Both the position numbers and the translations under genes were made by a program. This document shows positions 1 to 7,428 of a stretch of DNA of 64,000 bases, piece by piece. The notes beneath the pieces are model-generated. The model made no database searches, had not been told where the DNA came from, and was given only the letters and a program-made list of their open reading frames with translations. The stretch's first letter is position 1. Every line of letters begins with the position of its first letter. Source of the DNA: CAYSWV01 sp964434865 (GTDB taxonomy: Bacteria; Cyanobacteriota; Cyanobacteriia; Thermostichales; Thermostichaceae); assembly GCA_964434865.1 (NCBI GenBank), contig CAYSWV010000024.1, positions 5,113 through 69,112 of the forward strand, in the 5' to 3' direction.

Positions 1-2021
1 GCGTACTGAAAGATTTGATTCCCAAACCGACCATTGGCTCCCAACGTTGACATAGCAACAACCGGAGTCCGAATGTAAAAAGCATCACCCCAAGAAGGAT
101 GGTAAGGGGAGACCGTGCTTACTCGTTTAAAGCCTTGCTTTGTTAAAAAGTCATCAATCTCATCAATTAAAGCACACCCTTCATAGAGTTCTTCAAAGTT
201 GACTTCAATGTTAATTCCCTCTACATACCGTAGCGTGTTAGTGGCTCCCTGCAGTGCGAGTAATTCGGCCCCCTGGATATCTATATTGAGTAAGTTATAG
301 TGTCTGGGATCAAGTTGATACTCTTGAAGCACAGCATCTAAGGTATTAGCAGCTACTGAGATTGTATGAGTCTCTTGAATATCTGGATAGATCTGCTTAT
401 GGGCCTTGAGGGGTAAAATTGAACTACTTTGATCCATAGAGGTCACATGCAAAGTAGCTTGACCCTTTTGATTACTGATAGCACAGTTGATGAGCTTAAT
501 GTGTGGATCATGAGTAATCTGAGCCTGCAGCCGTTCAAATACAGCTGGATTCGCTTCAATAAAAACGACTCTGGACATACCCATAGCATAGTAAGTGGCC
601 AGTTCTTTGCCTTCATGAGCCCCAATATGGATCACACCCCTAGGCCGAATCTGGTATTTCTCTGTCAGTAATTGCAGATCTAGCATACCTGCCGATCGAC
701 CTAGGAGATGACCTTGCAGCCGTTCATGGACAGCTAAATAGTTACAATATTCATAATTTTCATAGGCGGGTAAAAAGGACAATCTAGGCTCTAATCCCCG
801 AGCCGTGATCTTGAATAAGTAATACTGAGATTGAAGCAGGTATTCAAAGATGTGTTCCAAGGTGATGCCTGCATCTCGATAAGATCCACCATACTCAAAT
901 TGAATAAAATCAATGCTACCTGTTGAAATTAATTGCTTCGCGCCCAGTAAGACTTCATATTCTCCACCTTCTACATCGATTTTCAAAAAATGGATCCGCT
1001 TGATATTTCGGCCCTGACAATAGGTATCTAGCGTGACAGCCACAACGTTTTGGTGGCGAGGTGCTGGCATGGCATAGTTCGATTCAGCTTGTTCACGGCG
1101 ATAAAGCGAACTGAGTTCTGAACCCACCTGATCATAGGTATGAAACTCTCTAAGCCCCACTTCTGAGGCCACAGCCAAACCATTGGGGATTAACTGTTTT
1201 CGCCTAATGGGTTCAGCAAAGGTGGTCAGCAGATCTTGATACAGCTCAGGGATGGGTTCAAAGAGGTGCAAATGAACCCCAGGATGATTGTTTAATACTG
1301 CCTTTGACCATAAGCCGCGATTTGCTCCTACATCAAAGACTACCTGAGATCCATTGATCCATTGCTCAATCACCCGACTTTCACCATTAGATTCAATCGA
1401 AAAGGGTTGATCTTGGGGGCTGGCTACATCTTGCTCAAAGTTTTGCTGGCAATAGTCAGTGATCAGAGGTCGAGCGGCAGCAGGTACCGAGATTAAGACA
1501 TCGTCATAAACCACAACAAAGCTTGTAGGATCAATCGCCTTTATTGCCTCTAACAACTCTAGCAACGTTGGCCATTGTTGACTGTCATGAGGTGGGGGCG
1601 GAGGCGAGAGAAATAGCCGGGCATCATCGATCAAAATAAAATGCTGATGGGGATGTTCCGCAATAATGCGCAACTCATCCAATAAAGGACATTCGTCTTG
1701 AGAGCCGTAAGTGATCCCCCCACTCCAGTGAGCATCTAACCAAAGCAAGCAGGGATCTGTTTGTTGAGCAAGGCTAGCCCGCAGCTGGGTTCTAGTATCT
1801 CCGAATAAAAACTGAATTGTTTTCAGGTGTTGATAGCGTTGAGATGTTTCCTGATAGACAGCTTCAGAAAATTCAATGGTGATCACCTGCTCAAAGTGTT
1901 CGGCAGCCCACAGGGCCGTACGGCCAAATAAAGTCCCTGTTTCAATAAAACACTTTAGGTTAAAGCGCTGCTTGAGGTCCAGGATCAACTGAGTCGGTGG
2001 CCCCATTCTGACTGATCCCAT
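1..2021 (-). CDS. Giant multidomain methyltransferase (class I MTase + two FkbM domains) leading into a GT11-like glycosyltransferase; C-terminus outside window
   Basis: Reading leftwards from an ATG at 2021, one frame stays open for 673 codons and runs off the left edge. I translated it by eye and met no stop. Three methyltransferase-like blocks follow each other. The first is a class I fold at residues ~15-190 (FIETGTLFGRTALWAAEHF, CLLWLDAHWSGG, FILIDDA). The second is an FkbM domain at ~225-385 (VFDVGANRG, FLKIDVEGGEYEVLLGA). The third is another FkbM domain at ~460-630 (VIHIGAHEG, LLNIDIQGAELLALQGA). At the edge the protein reads GRFGNQIFQYA, which resembles the opening motif of GT11 alpha-1,2-fucosyltransferases. 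The role is inferred to be glycan synthesis with O-methylation, perhaps for a surface polysaccharide. A TTG at 2027 is an alternative start; no ATG lies further upstream in frame. A GGGGG run precedes the ATG. The stop of the upstream gene is only 28 bp away, so the two genes may be cotranscribed. Confidence 0.82.
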   Translation of the reverse strand, partial: MGSVRMGPPTQLILDLKQRFNLKCFIETGTLFGRTALWAAEHFEQVITIEFSEAVYQETSQRYQHLKTIQFLFGDTRTQLRASLAQQTDPCLLWLDAHWSGGITYGSQDECPLLDELRIIAEHPHQHFILIDDARLFLSPPPPPHDSQQWPTLLELLEAIKAIDPTSFVVVYDDVLISVPAAARPLITDYCQQNFEQDVASPQDQPFSIESNGESRVIEQWINGSQVVFDVGANRGLWSKAVLNNHPGVHLHLFEPIPELYQDLLTTFAEPIRRKQLIPNGLAVASEVGLREFHTYDQVGSELSSLYRREQAESNYAMPAPRHQNVVAVTLDTYCQGRNIKRIHFLKIDVEGGEYEVLLGAKQLISTGSIDFIQFEYGGSYRDAGITLEHIFEYLLQSQYYLFKITARGLEPRLSFLPAYENYEYCNYLAVHERLQGHLLGRSAGMLDLQLLTEKYQIRPRGVIHIGAHEGKELATYYAMGMSRVVFIEANPAVFERLQAQITHDPHIKLINCAISNQKGQATLHVTSMDQSSSILPLKAHKQIYPDIQETHTISVAANTLDAVLQEYQLDPRHYNLLNIDIQGAELLALQGATNTLRYVEGINIEVNFEELYEGCALIDEIDDFLTKQGFKRVSTVSPYHPSWGDAFYIRTPVVAMSTLGANGRFGNQIFQY

Positions 2022-2049
2022 AGACAACCCCCACTGATGCTCTTGAAAA

Positions 2050-2637
2050 TCATACCAGAGTGGGTGGGGTCTTGTTCTCGGTAGGATCGAGCCATCGCCG
2101 ATACAGTTTTTTGCCCATTAGAGTTATTACGATCACTAGAGCAATGGTGGTGACGAAGGGTAGCGCTAGCGCCAGTATAGAGGTTACGACAGCCAGGATA
2201 TCTTCAACTGTAGACACAACAGGATTAGCTAAGCCCCCTGTGGTTGCCGTTGAGGCCAGTCGGGTCATGCTGGTTGTCACTTGAACGGTCCCCGAGATCC
2301 CTCCTCCTGCAATTACGGCAATACTCCAGCGTAAAAACGGATCAATGTCACCAATCGCCATCGACATCATTAAAGTCCCGGCAATGACCGCTGCTGGGGT
2401 GGCCACCGTATCTAGTAGGTTATCGACCCAAGGCACATAATAGGCACCAATCTCTAGGACAGTAGCAATAGCCAAAGCCACCAACGCCGCATCTTGGGCA
2501 AGCCAGGCAAAACTCGGATCTAAAGAGATGTGATCCGTTCGAGCTGCGATGCTGGCAATGAGTAACGGCGTAAAGACACGAAACCCACAAGCTGCACTTA
2601 ATCCTAGCCCCACCAAAAATCCAAGAATGCTGTCCAC
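2050..2637 (-). CDS. DUF4126 family integral membrane protein
   Basis: This 195-residue protein is almost wholly hydrophobic, with about five membrane segments and a short basic tail (GKKLYRRW). The N-terminal GFLVGLGLSAACGFRVFTP and the central glycine-rich GGGISGTVQ are typical of DUF4126 membrane proteins, whose function is unknown. The ATG at 2637 follows a gap from the divergent ilvD gene, so the 2638-2785 interval should hold both promoters. The gene ends 28 bp before the large methyltransferase gene and on the same strand, which suggests cotranscription. Family assignment is from memory of the sequence pattern, not a search. Confidence 0.75.
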   Translation of the reverse strand: MDSILGFLVGLGLSAACGFRVFTPLLIASIAARTDHISLDPSFAWLAQDAALVALAIATVLEIGAYYVPWVDNLLDTVATPAAVIAGTLMMSMAIGDIDPFLRWSIAVIAGGGISGTVQVTTSMTRLASTATTGGLANPVVSTVEDILAVVTSILALALPFVTTIALVIVITLMGKKLYRRWLDPTENKTPPTLV

Positions 2638-2785
2638 AATCTAACCCTTGGCCCATTCAGGCTTCACTGAAGTATCTATCACTATTTAAACATGCGTGAA
2701 AATTTGGATCCAAGGTAGGAAAGAGTAGGATAGCAATGGTAACGTAGATCATTACCTGCAGCGCTTGAATGACGAGATTTTGACT

Positions 2786-4465
2786 ATGACTAGCACCCTA
2801 AGAAGCCATGTTGTGACCCAAGGCGCCAAACGTACTCCCAACCGAGCTATGTTGCGAGCTGTAGGATTTGAAGATGCTGATTTTAACAAACCCATTGTTG
2901 GCATTGCGAATGGATACAGCACCATCACACCTTGCAATATGGGGATCAATGATCTGGCCCTTAAAGCTGAAGCTGCCCTCAAAATAGCTGGAGTCATGCC
3001 TCAACTCTTTGGCACTATTACTGTTAGTGATGGTATCTCTATGGGCACCGAAGGGATGAAGTATTCCTTGGTATCGCGAGATGTGATCGCCGATTCAATT
3101 GAAACCGCTACTAATGCTCAAAGTATGGATGGTCTACTGGCCATTGGTGGGTGTGATAAAAACATGCCTGGAGCGATGATCGCTATGGCCCGTATGAATA
3201 TTCCCTCTATTTTTGTCTATGGCGGTACGATCAAACCGGGGCATTACAACGGCCAAGATCTTACTATTGTCAGTGCTTTTGAAGCAGTTGGGGCCTATAG
3301 TGCTGGTCGTTTACCCGAATCTGAATTACAAGAGGTTGAACGTCGAGCCTGCCCTGGAGCTGGATCCTGTGGGGGGATGTTTACTGCTAACACGATGTCG
3401 TCTGCTTTTGAAGCGATGGGGATCAGTTTACCTTATTCCTCAACGATGGCCGCTGAAGATGCAGAAAAAGCAGCCAGCGCTGCCCGATCAGCTGAGGTTT
3501 TGGCTGAAGCTATTAAAAAAGATATTCGACCCCGTCAGTTGCTTACCCGTCAAGCCTTTGAAAACGCAATTGCTGTGATTATGGCAGTTGGGGGATCCAC
3601 TAATGCCGTTCTCCATTTGCTAGCTATTGCACATGCTGCTGGTGTACCCTTAGCGCTTGATGATTTTGAAACGATTCGAGCCCGAACCCCGGTGCTGTGT
3701 GATCTCAAGCCATCTGGACGCTATGTCACGGTTAACTTGCATCAGGCGGGTGGGATTCCCCAAGTGATGAAAATGTTACTAGCCCATGATCGACTGCATG
3801 GTGAGGCCCTTACTATTACTGGTCAAACCTTAGCCGAAGTCTTAGCTGATGTGCCTGCAAATCCACCCCCGCATCAAGATGTGATCCGGCCTTGGGATCA
3901 GCCTATGTACACCCAAGGTCACCTCGCTATTCTTAAAGGTAACCTGGCCAGTGAAGGATGTGTAGCTAAGATCACAGGTGTTAAAAAGCCACAGATTACA
4001 GGGCCAGCCCGTGTTTTTGAATCTGAAGAAGAATGTTTAAATTCCATTCTGGTCGGTCAGATCAAAGCAGGTGATGTAATCGTTATTCGTTATGAAGGCC
4101 CTAGAGGTGGCCCCGGGATGCGTGAAATGTTGTCCCCCACCTCAGCCATTATTGGGGCGGGCTTAGGCGACTCAGTGGGTCTGATCACAGATGGCCGATT
4201 TTCAGGGGGTACTTATGGTTTAGTGGTGGGTCATGTGGCTCCTGAAGCTGCTGTAGGTGGAACTATTGCCTTGGTGAAAGAAGGAGACTCCATTACGATT
4301 GATGCTCCCGCTCGGTTGATCCAACTCAATGTGAATGAGGCCGAATTAGCCCAACGTCGCTCGGATTGGCACCCCCCTCAGCCTCGATATACCCGTGGAG
4401 TACTAGCCAAATATGCCAAGTTAGTGGCTAGCAGTAGCTTAGGTGCTGTTACGGATCTGGATTGA
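2786..4465 (+). CDS. ilvD: Dihydroxy-acid dehydratase
   Basis: IlvD dehydrates 2,3-dihydroxy-isovalerate and -methylvalerate to the 2-keto acids in the valine/isoleucine pathway, in the cytoplasm, using an Fe-S cluster. Cluster-binding motifs are present: GGCDKNMPG near residue 121 and CPGAGSCGGMFTANTM near 189. The C-terminal GRFSGGTYG motif near 470 carries the active-site serine. I chose the ATG at 2786 (559 aa, the usual family length, opening MTSTLRSHVVTQGAKRTPNR). A TTG at 2765 would add seven residues that relatives generally lack. The gene stands alone, divergent from the DUF4126 gene. Confidence 0.96.
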   Translation: MTSTLRSHVVTQGAKRTPNRAMLRAVGFEDADFNKPIVGIANGYSTITPCNMGINDLALKAEAALKIAGVMPQLFGTITVSDGISMGTEGMKYSLVSRDVIADSIETATNAQSMDGLLAIGGCDKNMPGAMIAMARMNIPSIFVYGGTIKPGHYNGQDLTIVSAFEAVGAYSAGRLPESELQEVERRACPGAGSCGGMFTANTMSSAFEAMGISLPYSSTMAAEDAEKAASAARSAEVLAEAIKKDIRPRQLLTRQAFENAIAVIMAVGGSTNAVLHLLAIAHAAGVPLALDDFETIRARTPVLCDLKPSGRYVTVNLHQAGGIPQVMKMLLAHDRLHGEALTITGQTLAEVLADVPANPPPHQDVIRPWDQPMYTQGHLAILKGNLASEGCVAKITGVKKPQITGPARVFESEEECLNSILVGQIKAGDVIVIRYEGPRGGPGMREMLSPTSAIIGAGLGDSVGLITDGRFSGGTYGLVVGHVAPEAAVGGTIALVKEGDSITIDAPARLIQLNVNEAELAQRRSDWHPPQPRYTRGVLAKYAKLVASSSLGAVTDLD

Positions 4466-4526
4466 TCTCTGCGAATCCAGTGCAACTACTCAACTGGGAG
4501 AGATGATCAGAAGTCACCAGGTGAGG

Positions 4527-4901
4527 TTAACGATCTTGCCAGCGGCCTGTCACAATCTGAGGAAATCCCACCGTAAACTGGGGTTGTCCGACATAAACCC
4601 AAGCTTGCCGCCCACTTCTCAGCTGCAACCATTGACGTTGGTAGATTGTAGGGTGATCTTCAAACTCATCTAAATCTGGGATCATTGCCGCTAAGATCTG
4701 ATAACACTCACCCCAGACCGTACCGGTTGCTGATAAGAGCAGCATGGGATAGGGTCCTAAATTGAATAGTTGACTCCCTTCTAGGGCATCCTCGCCTAAC
4801 CAGTCCCCTTGCTCAATCAGGGTGTGATAGGCCTCACCTTTAAGTAAAGATCCATATACAAAAAGAGTTGTTGTTGGTTGCAAGTCTAACCTCATACCCA
4901 T
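4527..4901 (-). CDS. Gamma-glutamylcyclotransferase-like (GGCT/AIG2 fold) protein
   Basis: The compact product (about 124 aa from the ATG at 4901; another ATG lies at 4895) opens with LFVYGSLLKG, the substrate-binding YGSL loop of the GGCT/AIG2-like fold. DEFEDHP in the middle supplies the acidic catalytic residue expected at that place. Members release 5-oxoproline from gamma-glutamyl amines or peptides, but many are uncharacterised, so the substrate here is unknown. The frame extends upstream to a TTG at 4949; that extra stretch is rich in Arg/Lys and probably not translated. It converges with ilvD and diverges from a possible 59-codon ORF at 4966. Confidence 0.8.
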   Translation of the reverse strand: MGMRLDLQPTTTLFVYGSLLKGEAYHTLIEQGDWLGEDALEGSQLFNLGPYPMLLLSATGTVWGECYQILAAMIPDLDEFEDHPTIYQRQWLQLRSGRQAWVYVGQPQFTVGFPQIVTGRWQDR

Positions 4902-4965
4902 GACTTGTGTTTTGATCAGACGTTTAGGCTCTAACCTACAACGGCTCAAGTCGAAAGTGTAAAAG

Positions 4966-5145
4966 ATGGCTGCTCAATTCCGCAATCTCAGCATTGGCAA
5001 TGATTCTCTCCGTCGCCAGACTCCCAATCGGCTCATGATCGTTCAAACCAATGCAATGACTCAAAGGGATGCTTTTAAAAATCCAACTCGGTTTCATGGC
5101 TTGCAAGCTCTTCATGCTTTAAATAGCTATGCGTTGAGTAATTGA
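4966..5145 (+). CDS. Possible small protein, 59 aa, unknown
   Basis: An ATG at 4966 opens a 59-codon frame ending in TGA at 5143-5145. The product is basic and soluble (it starts MAAQFRNLSIGNDSLRRQTP and ends ALNSYALSN). Codon choice (GCT, CAA, AAT, GGC, CGT) matches neighbouring genes, which is the main support. Upstream is only a weak purine stretch, AAAAGATGG. The frame is divergent from the GGCT-like gene and its last 19 bases overlap the 3' end of the convergent tetR gene. I recognise no family. Confidence 0.4.
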   Translation: MAAQFRNLSIGNDSLRRQTPNRLMIVQTNAMTQRDAFKNPTRFHGLQALHALNSYALSN

Positions 5146-5672
5146 TTAGGTAATTGAGCCAACACTCGAGTAAAGGGAGCAGGAGTTCCCATTCCTTTTG
5201 ATAGAATCAGAGATCCTTGAACTTGAATGACAGTATCTTCAGCCCGATCATGAGCTAGCTCAGCGGGAACGCCTGCTTCAATCAAGACCTGTGTTAATGT
5301 TTCAATCCAAAGACTGAAGCAAGACTCAATTCTACTTCGCAAAAAAGTACTAGAACTACTTAAGGAGAATAAGGCTAAGAGACAAGCATTACGGCCACAA
5401 TCGTAGAGTTGATTTAGGTGTACAATCATGGCCTCGATCCGCTCAGTAGGGGGGGCCGAACTTTTCAATGCTCCGATGATGTTCATTTCAATCGACTGGT
5501 ACAGGTAATCTAATACAGCTTCGGCCATTTCTTGCTTGCCACCGGGAAAATGATGATATAAGCTAGCCCGGCCCAAGCCAGTGGCCTTCGAGATTCGAGA
5601 GAGAGTAGCGGCCTCGTAGCCAAACTCCCGGAACACATCAATCAGCCGCTCTATCACTTCAGACCGATCCAT
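5127..5672 (-). CDS. TetR/AcrR family transcriptional regulator
   Basis: From the ATG at 5672 the product is 181 aa, the normal size for a TetR repressor. The N-terminal helix-turn-helix is clear: VFREFGYEAATLSRISKATG then GRASLYHHFPGGK, residues ~10-50. The C-terminal half (FLRSRIESCFSLWIETL) is the ligand/dimerisation domain, with no ligand predictable. The frame extends to an ATG at 5819, giving 230 aa, but the extra 49 residues have no family counterpart. The ATG at 5672 has a good ribosome site (AGAGGG, 7 nt upstream). With this start, a CRP-like palindrome at 5696-5711 lies just upstream. Confidence 0.88.
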   Translation of the reverse strand: MDRSEVIERLIDVFREFGYEAATLSRISKATGLGRASLYHHFPGGKQEMAEAVLDYLYQSIEMNIIGALKSSAPPTERIEAMIVHLNQLYDCGRNACLLALFSLSSSSTFLRSRIESCFSLWIETLTQVLIEAGVPAELAHDRAEDTVIQVQGSLILSKGMGTPAPFTRVLAQLPNQLLNA

Positions 5673-5695
5673 AGATAACCCTCTAACGACGTCAC

Positions 5696-5711
5696 TGTGA
5701 TCTACATCACC
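5696..5711. promoter_or_regulatory. CRP-like palindrome upstream of tetR
   Basis: The 16 bases read TGTGA-TCTACA-TCACC, which differs from the classical cAMP-receptor-protein palindrome TGTGA-N6-TCACA at one position. The core GTGAT/ATCAC is a perfect inverted repeat with a 4-bp spacer. It lies 24 bp upstream of the ATG at 5672. Cyanobacteria have CRP homologues such as SyCRP1 that recognise this kind of site. It could instead be the TetR protein's own operator. Confidence 0.45.
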
Positions 5712-5821
5712 TGACAATTGTTTTTGTATCAAATGTCCCAAATCTATGAGGTTTTCTGACTCTAGCAGCTTATGATTGGAATAGACGTTGGAATATACGA
5801 TTGGCCTCCGCTTGAACAACC

Positions 5822-5885
5822 ATGAGTTATCTCAATTATGAGTTATCGAAGTCATGAGTTATCGAAGTCATGAGTTATCGAAGTC
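5822..5885 (+). repeat. 16-bp tandem repeat, four units, running into the start codon of the response-regulator gene
   Basis: Units start at 5822, 5838, 5854 and 5870, each 16 bp, beginning ATGAGTTAT. The last three are identical (ATGAGTTATCGAAGTC) and the first differs at its end. The next phase position, 5886, is the ATGAGTTAC start of the regulator gene. Each unit therefore carries a potential start codon. Because 16 is not a multiple of three, the ATGs cycle through the frames. Confidence 0.9.
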
Positions 5886-5889
5886 ATGA
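5854..5889 (+). other. Upstream ORF (11 codons) overlapping the regulator start by ATGA
   Basis: The ATG at 5854 begins MSYRSHELSKS and stops at TGA 5887-5889, overlapping the regulator ATG at 5886 by four bases (ATGA). The unit at 5838 gives the same peptide, stopping at 5873 over the ATG at 5870. The unit at 5822 gives a near-identical peptide stopping at 5857 over the ATG at 5854. This forms a chain of possible reinitiation steps. There is no strong Shine-Dalgarno for any unit, and translation is not demonstrated. Confidence 0.3.
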
Positions 5890-6482
5890 GTTACACCATA
5901 CGAGTTCTTATTGCTGATGATCATCCGCTCTTTCGGCTGGGGCTAAAATTTGCCCTCCAAGCCCAGGGGTTTGTTGTGGTTGGCGAGGCTGAATCTGGCG
6001 AACAGGTCCTAACACAGTGTGCCAGCCTCCCAATCGACGTTGCTATTCTCGATGTCAAAATGCCCAGTGGTGATGGGATTGAGACCTGTCAATCTCTGAT
6101 GGCTAGCCACCAAGAATTAGTGGTTATTTTACTCACAACTTTTCAAGAACCTGCTCTGATTCAGGCTGCCCGTGAAGCTGGGGCTAAGGGCTTCCTCTCA
6201 AAAGAAACTGAAGCGGCTTTACTAGCCGAACGGATTTATCAGATTTTTCAGAATCCAGCCCAAGATTGGCTACCGGCTGTGATTGAGATCCCTCGTCTCA
6301 CGGCTCGTGAACTGAGTGTCCTGCGACTGATGACTCAGGGGTTAGCCAATAAACAAATTGCTCGGCAGTTGGGTATCAGTATTGAAACCGTTAAAGATTA
6401 TGCTAGTACGATCTACCGTAAGCTGGATACCTCTGATCGCATGAGTGCTGTATTTAAGGCCAAGGAGTTGGGTATTCTCTAG
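5886..6482 (+). CDS. NarL/FixJ-type response regulator (REC + LuxR HTH)
   Basis: The 198-residue protein has a receiver domain at residues 4-118: acidic pocket DD at 11-12, phospho-acceptor Asp56 in AILDVKMP, the switch region in ILLTTF, and Lys106 in GFLSKET. It is followed by a LuxR-type helix-turn-helix at ~135-195 (LTARELSVLRLMTQGLANKQ, SIETVKDYASTIYRKL). It should bind DNA as a dimer when phosphorylated; the target is unknown. The start at 5886 gives the standard beginning MSYTIRVLIADDHPLF. It lies at the end of the 16-bp repeat array. The histidine kinase-like gene begins 99 bp downstream, so the pair probably forms a two-component module. Confidence 0.92.
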   Translation: MSYTIRVLIADDHPLFRLGLKFALQAQGFVVVGEAESGEQVLTQCASLPIDVAILDVKMPSGDGIETCQSLMASHQELVVILLTTFQEPALIQAAREAGAKGFLSKETEAALLAERIYQIFQNPAQDWLPAVIEIPRLTARELSVLRLMTQGLANKQIARQLGISIETVKDYASTIYRKLDTSDRMSAVFKAKELGIL

Positions 6483-6581
6483 CTGATCCAGAACTTTGAC
6501 ACTTGGTGTTAAGTTAATTCCCCAAAATGGGTTCACTAGATCTTAGTGAGATCTTAACTCAGTTGCTAGCTGGAGGGGATA

Positions 6582-7331
6582 ATGCTAATTTCGGCTCCAT
6601 TGAGTACAAAACTTGACTGGAAGTTTGCTTTTGAACGGTCTGAAATGCTGCGAGAATTTCAATCTGAGCTACTGGTCAGTATTAGCCATGAGTTACGTAC
6701 CCCCTTGAGCAGTCAAATGGGAGCGCTTCAACTCATTCTTACTGATTTGTGTGATTCCCCTGAAGAAGAGCGTGAGTATGTGGCTGCTGCCCAACACAGT
6801 GTAGAACAGTCTTTACATTTATTAGAAGCCTTTTCGGATTTAGCCCGCTATCAGCCGCCCATTAATCCTCTGCAATTGAAGCGGATCGCCCTACGTCCCA
6901 TTCTGATGACTGTGTATCAGCTCACTGTATTGCAAGCTAAAGATCAAGGGATTCACTACCACTGGCCTATCCTTAATCAAGGACCCACAGCTGATCTTGA
7001 GACCCCATCTACCCCGGATGACTGGGACTGGGTACTCTCTGCTGATCCAGATGCCTTGACTCAAGCTCTGTTGGGGTTGAGCCGTTGGACAATCAAACAA
7101 CTTCACTTCGGCACCTTTACAGCTCAACTTAACTCTACGGCAGTGGCCGAAGCTATCGAGTTTAGTTTCAAGATTACTGGAAACCTATCGACCTCGATTG
7201 ATCCTGACACTAGTTTGGCTTGGCGTGTGAGTCAGCGGTTGATCAATGAAATGCAAGGCCAACTCCGACTTGAGCAAAACCAGCCTACTCAGCTCCAAGT
7301 AACCCTTGCGTTGATGAAATGTGCAGCTTAA
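6582..7331 (+). CDS. Reduced sensor histidine kinase with a degenerate ATPase domain
   Basis: A GGAGGGG ribosome site precedes the ATG at 6582. The 249-aa product has a HisKA dimerisation helix with the H-box SISHELRTPLSSQ (His36). No sensor or membrane segment comes before it. The following ~200 residues occupy the place of the HATPase domain (DPDALTQALLGLSRW is where the N-box should be). They show no Asn-rich N-box and no DxGxG or GxGLG nucleotide motif. The protein therefore probably does not phosphorylate by itself and may act as a phosphotransfer partner, a phosphatase or a dimerisation partner for a full kinase. It follows the NarL-type regulator on the same strand. Confidence 0.75.
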   Translation: MLISAPLSTKLDWKFAFERSEMLREFQSELLVSISHELRTPLSSQMGALQLILTDLCDSPEEEREYVAAAQHSVEQSLHLLEAFSDLARYQPPINPLQLKRIALRPILMTVYQLTVLQAKDQGIHYHWPILNQGPTADLETPSTPDDWDWVLSADPDALTQALLGLSRWTIKQLHFGTFTAQLNSTAVAEAIEFSFKITGNLSTSIDPDTSLAWRVSQRLINEMQGQLRLEQNQPTQLQVTLALMKCAA

Positions 7332-7356
7332 GGAGGAGCGCCATCGCCTCTAACCT

Positions 7357-7418
7357 ATTTCATGATCGTTTCACTTTTTCTAGGAATCTGTGTTATAAAA
7401 ATGAAATGATTATGAAAG
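7357..7418 (+). promoter_or_regulatory. Four-hexamer operator upstream of the metal-binding protein gene
   Basis: TTTCAT at 7358-7363 and TTTCAC at 7369-7374 are spaced 11 bp start to start. ATGAAA at 7401-7406 and at 7412-7417 are also 11 bp apart and in the opposite orientation. The proximal pair ends 11 bp before the ATG at 7429 and abuts the ribosome site AAAGGA. The same layout occurs at 47716-47785 before the metal ABC ATPase gene. Of the proximal element here, 21 consecutive bases (7398-7418) recur exactly at 47765-47785. Direct hexamer repeats at 11 bp suit OmpR-class regulators such as the Mn-responsive ManR; the regulator itself is inferred. Confidence 0.65.
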
Positions 7419-7428
7419 GACAAGGCGC

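Noticed and set aside
5673..5819. N-terminal extension of the TetR protein to 230 aa
   Set aside because: Extra residues have no family counterpart, and the inner ATG has a better ribosome site and normal TetR length.
7398..7418. Classical Zur box upstream of the metal-binding protein gene
   Set aside because: The element is not a good palindrome; it is better described as direct ATGAAA repeats 11 bp apart. Zur control is not excluded but not supported.
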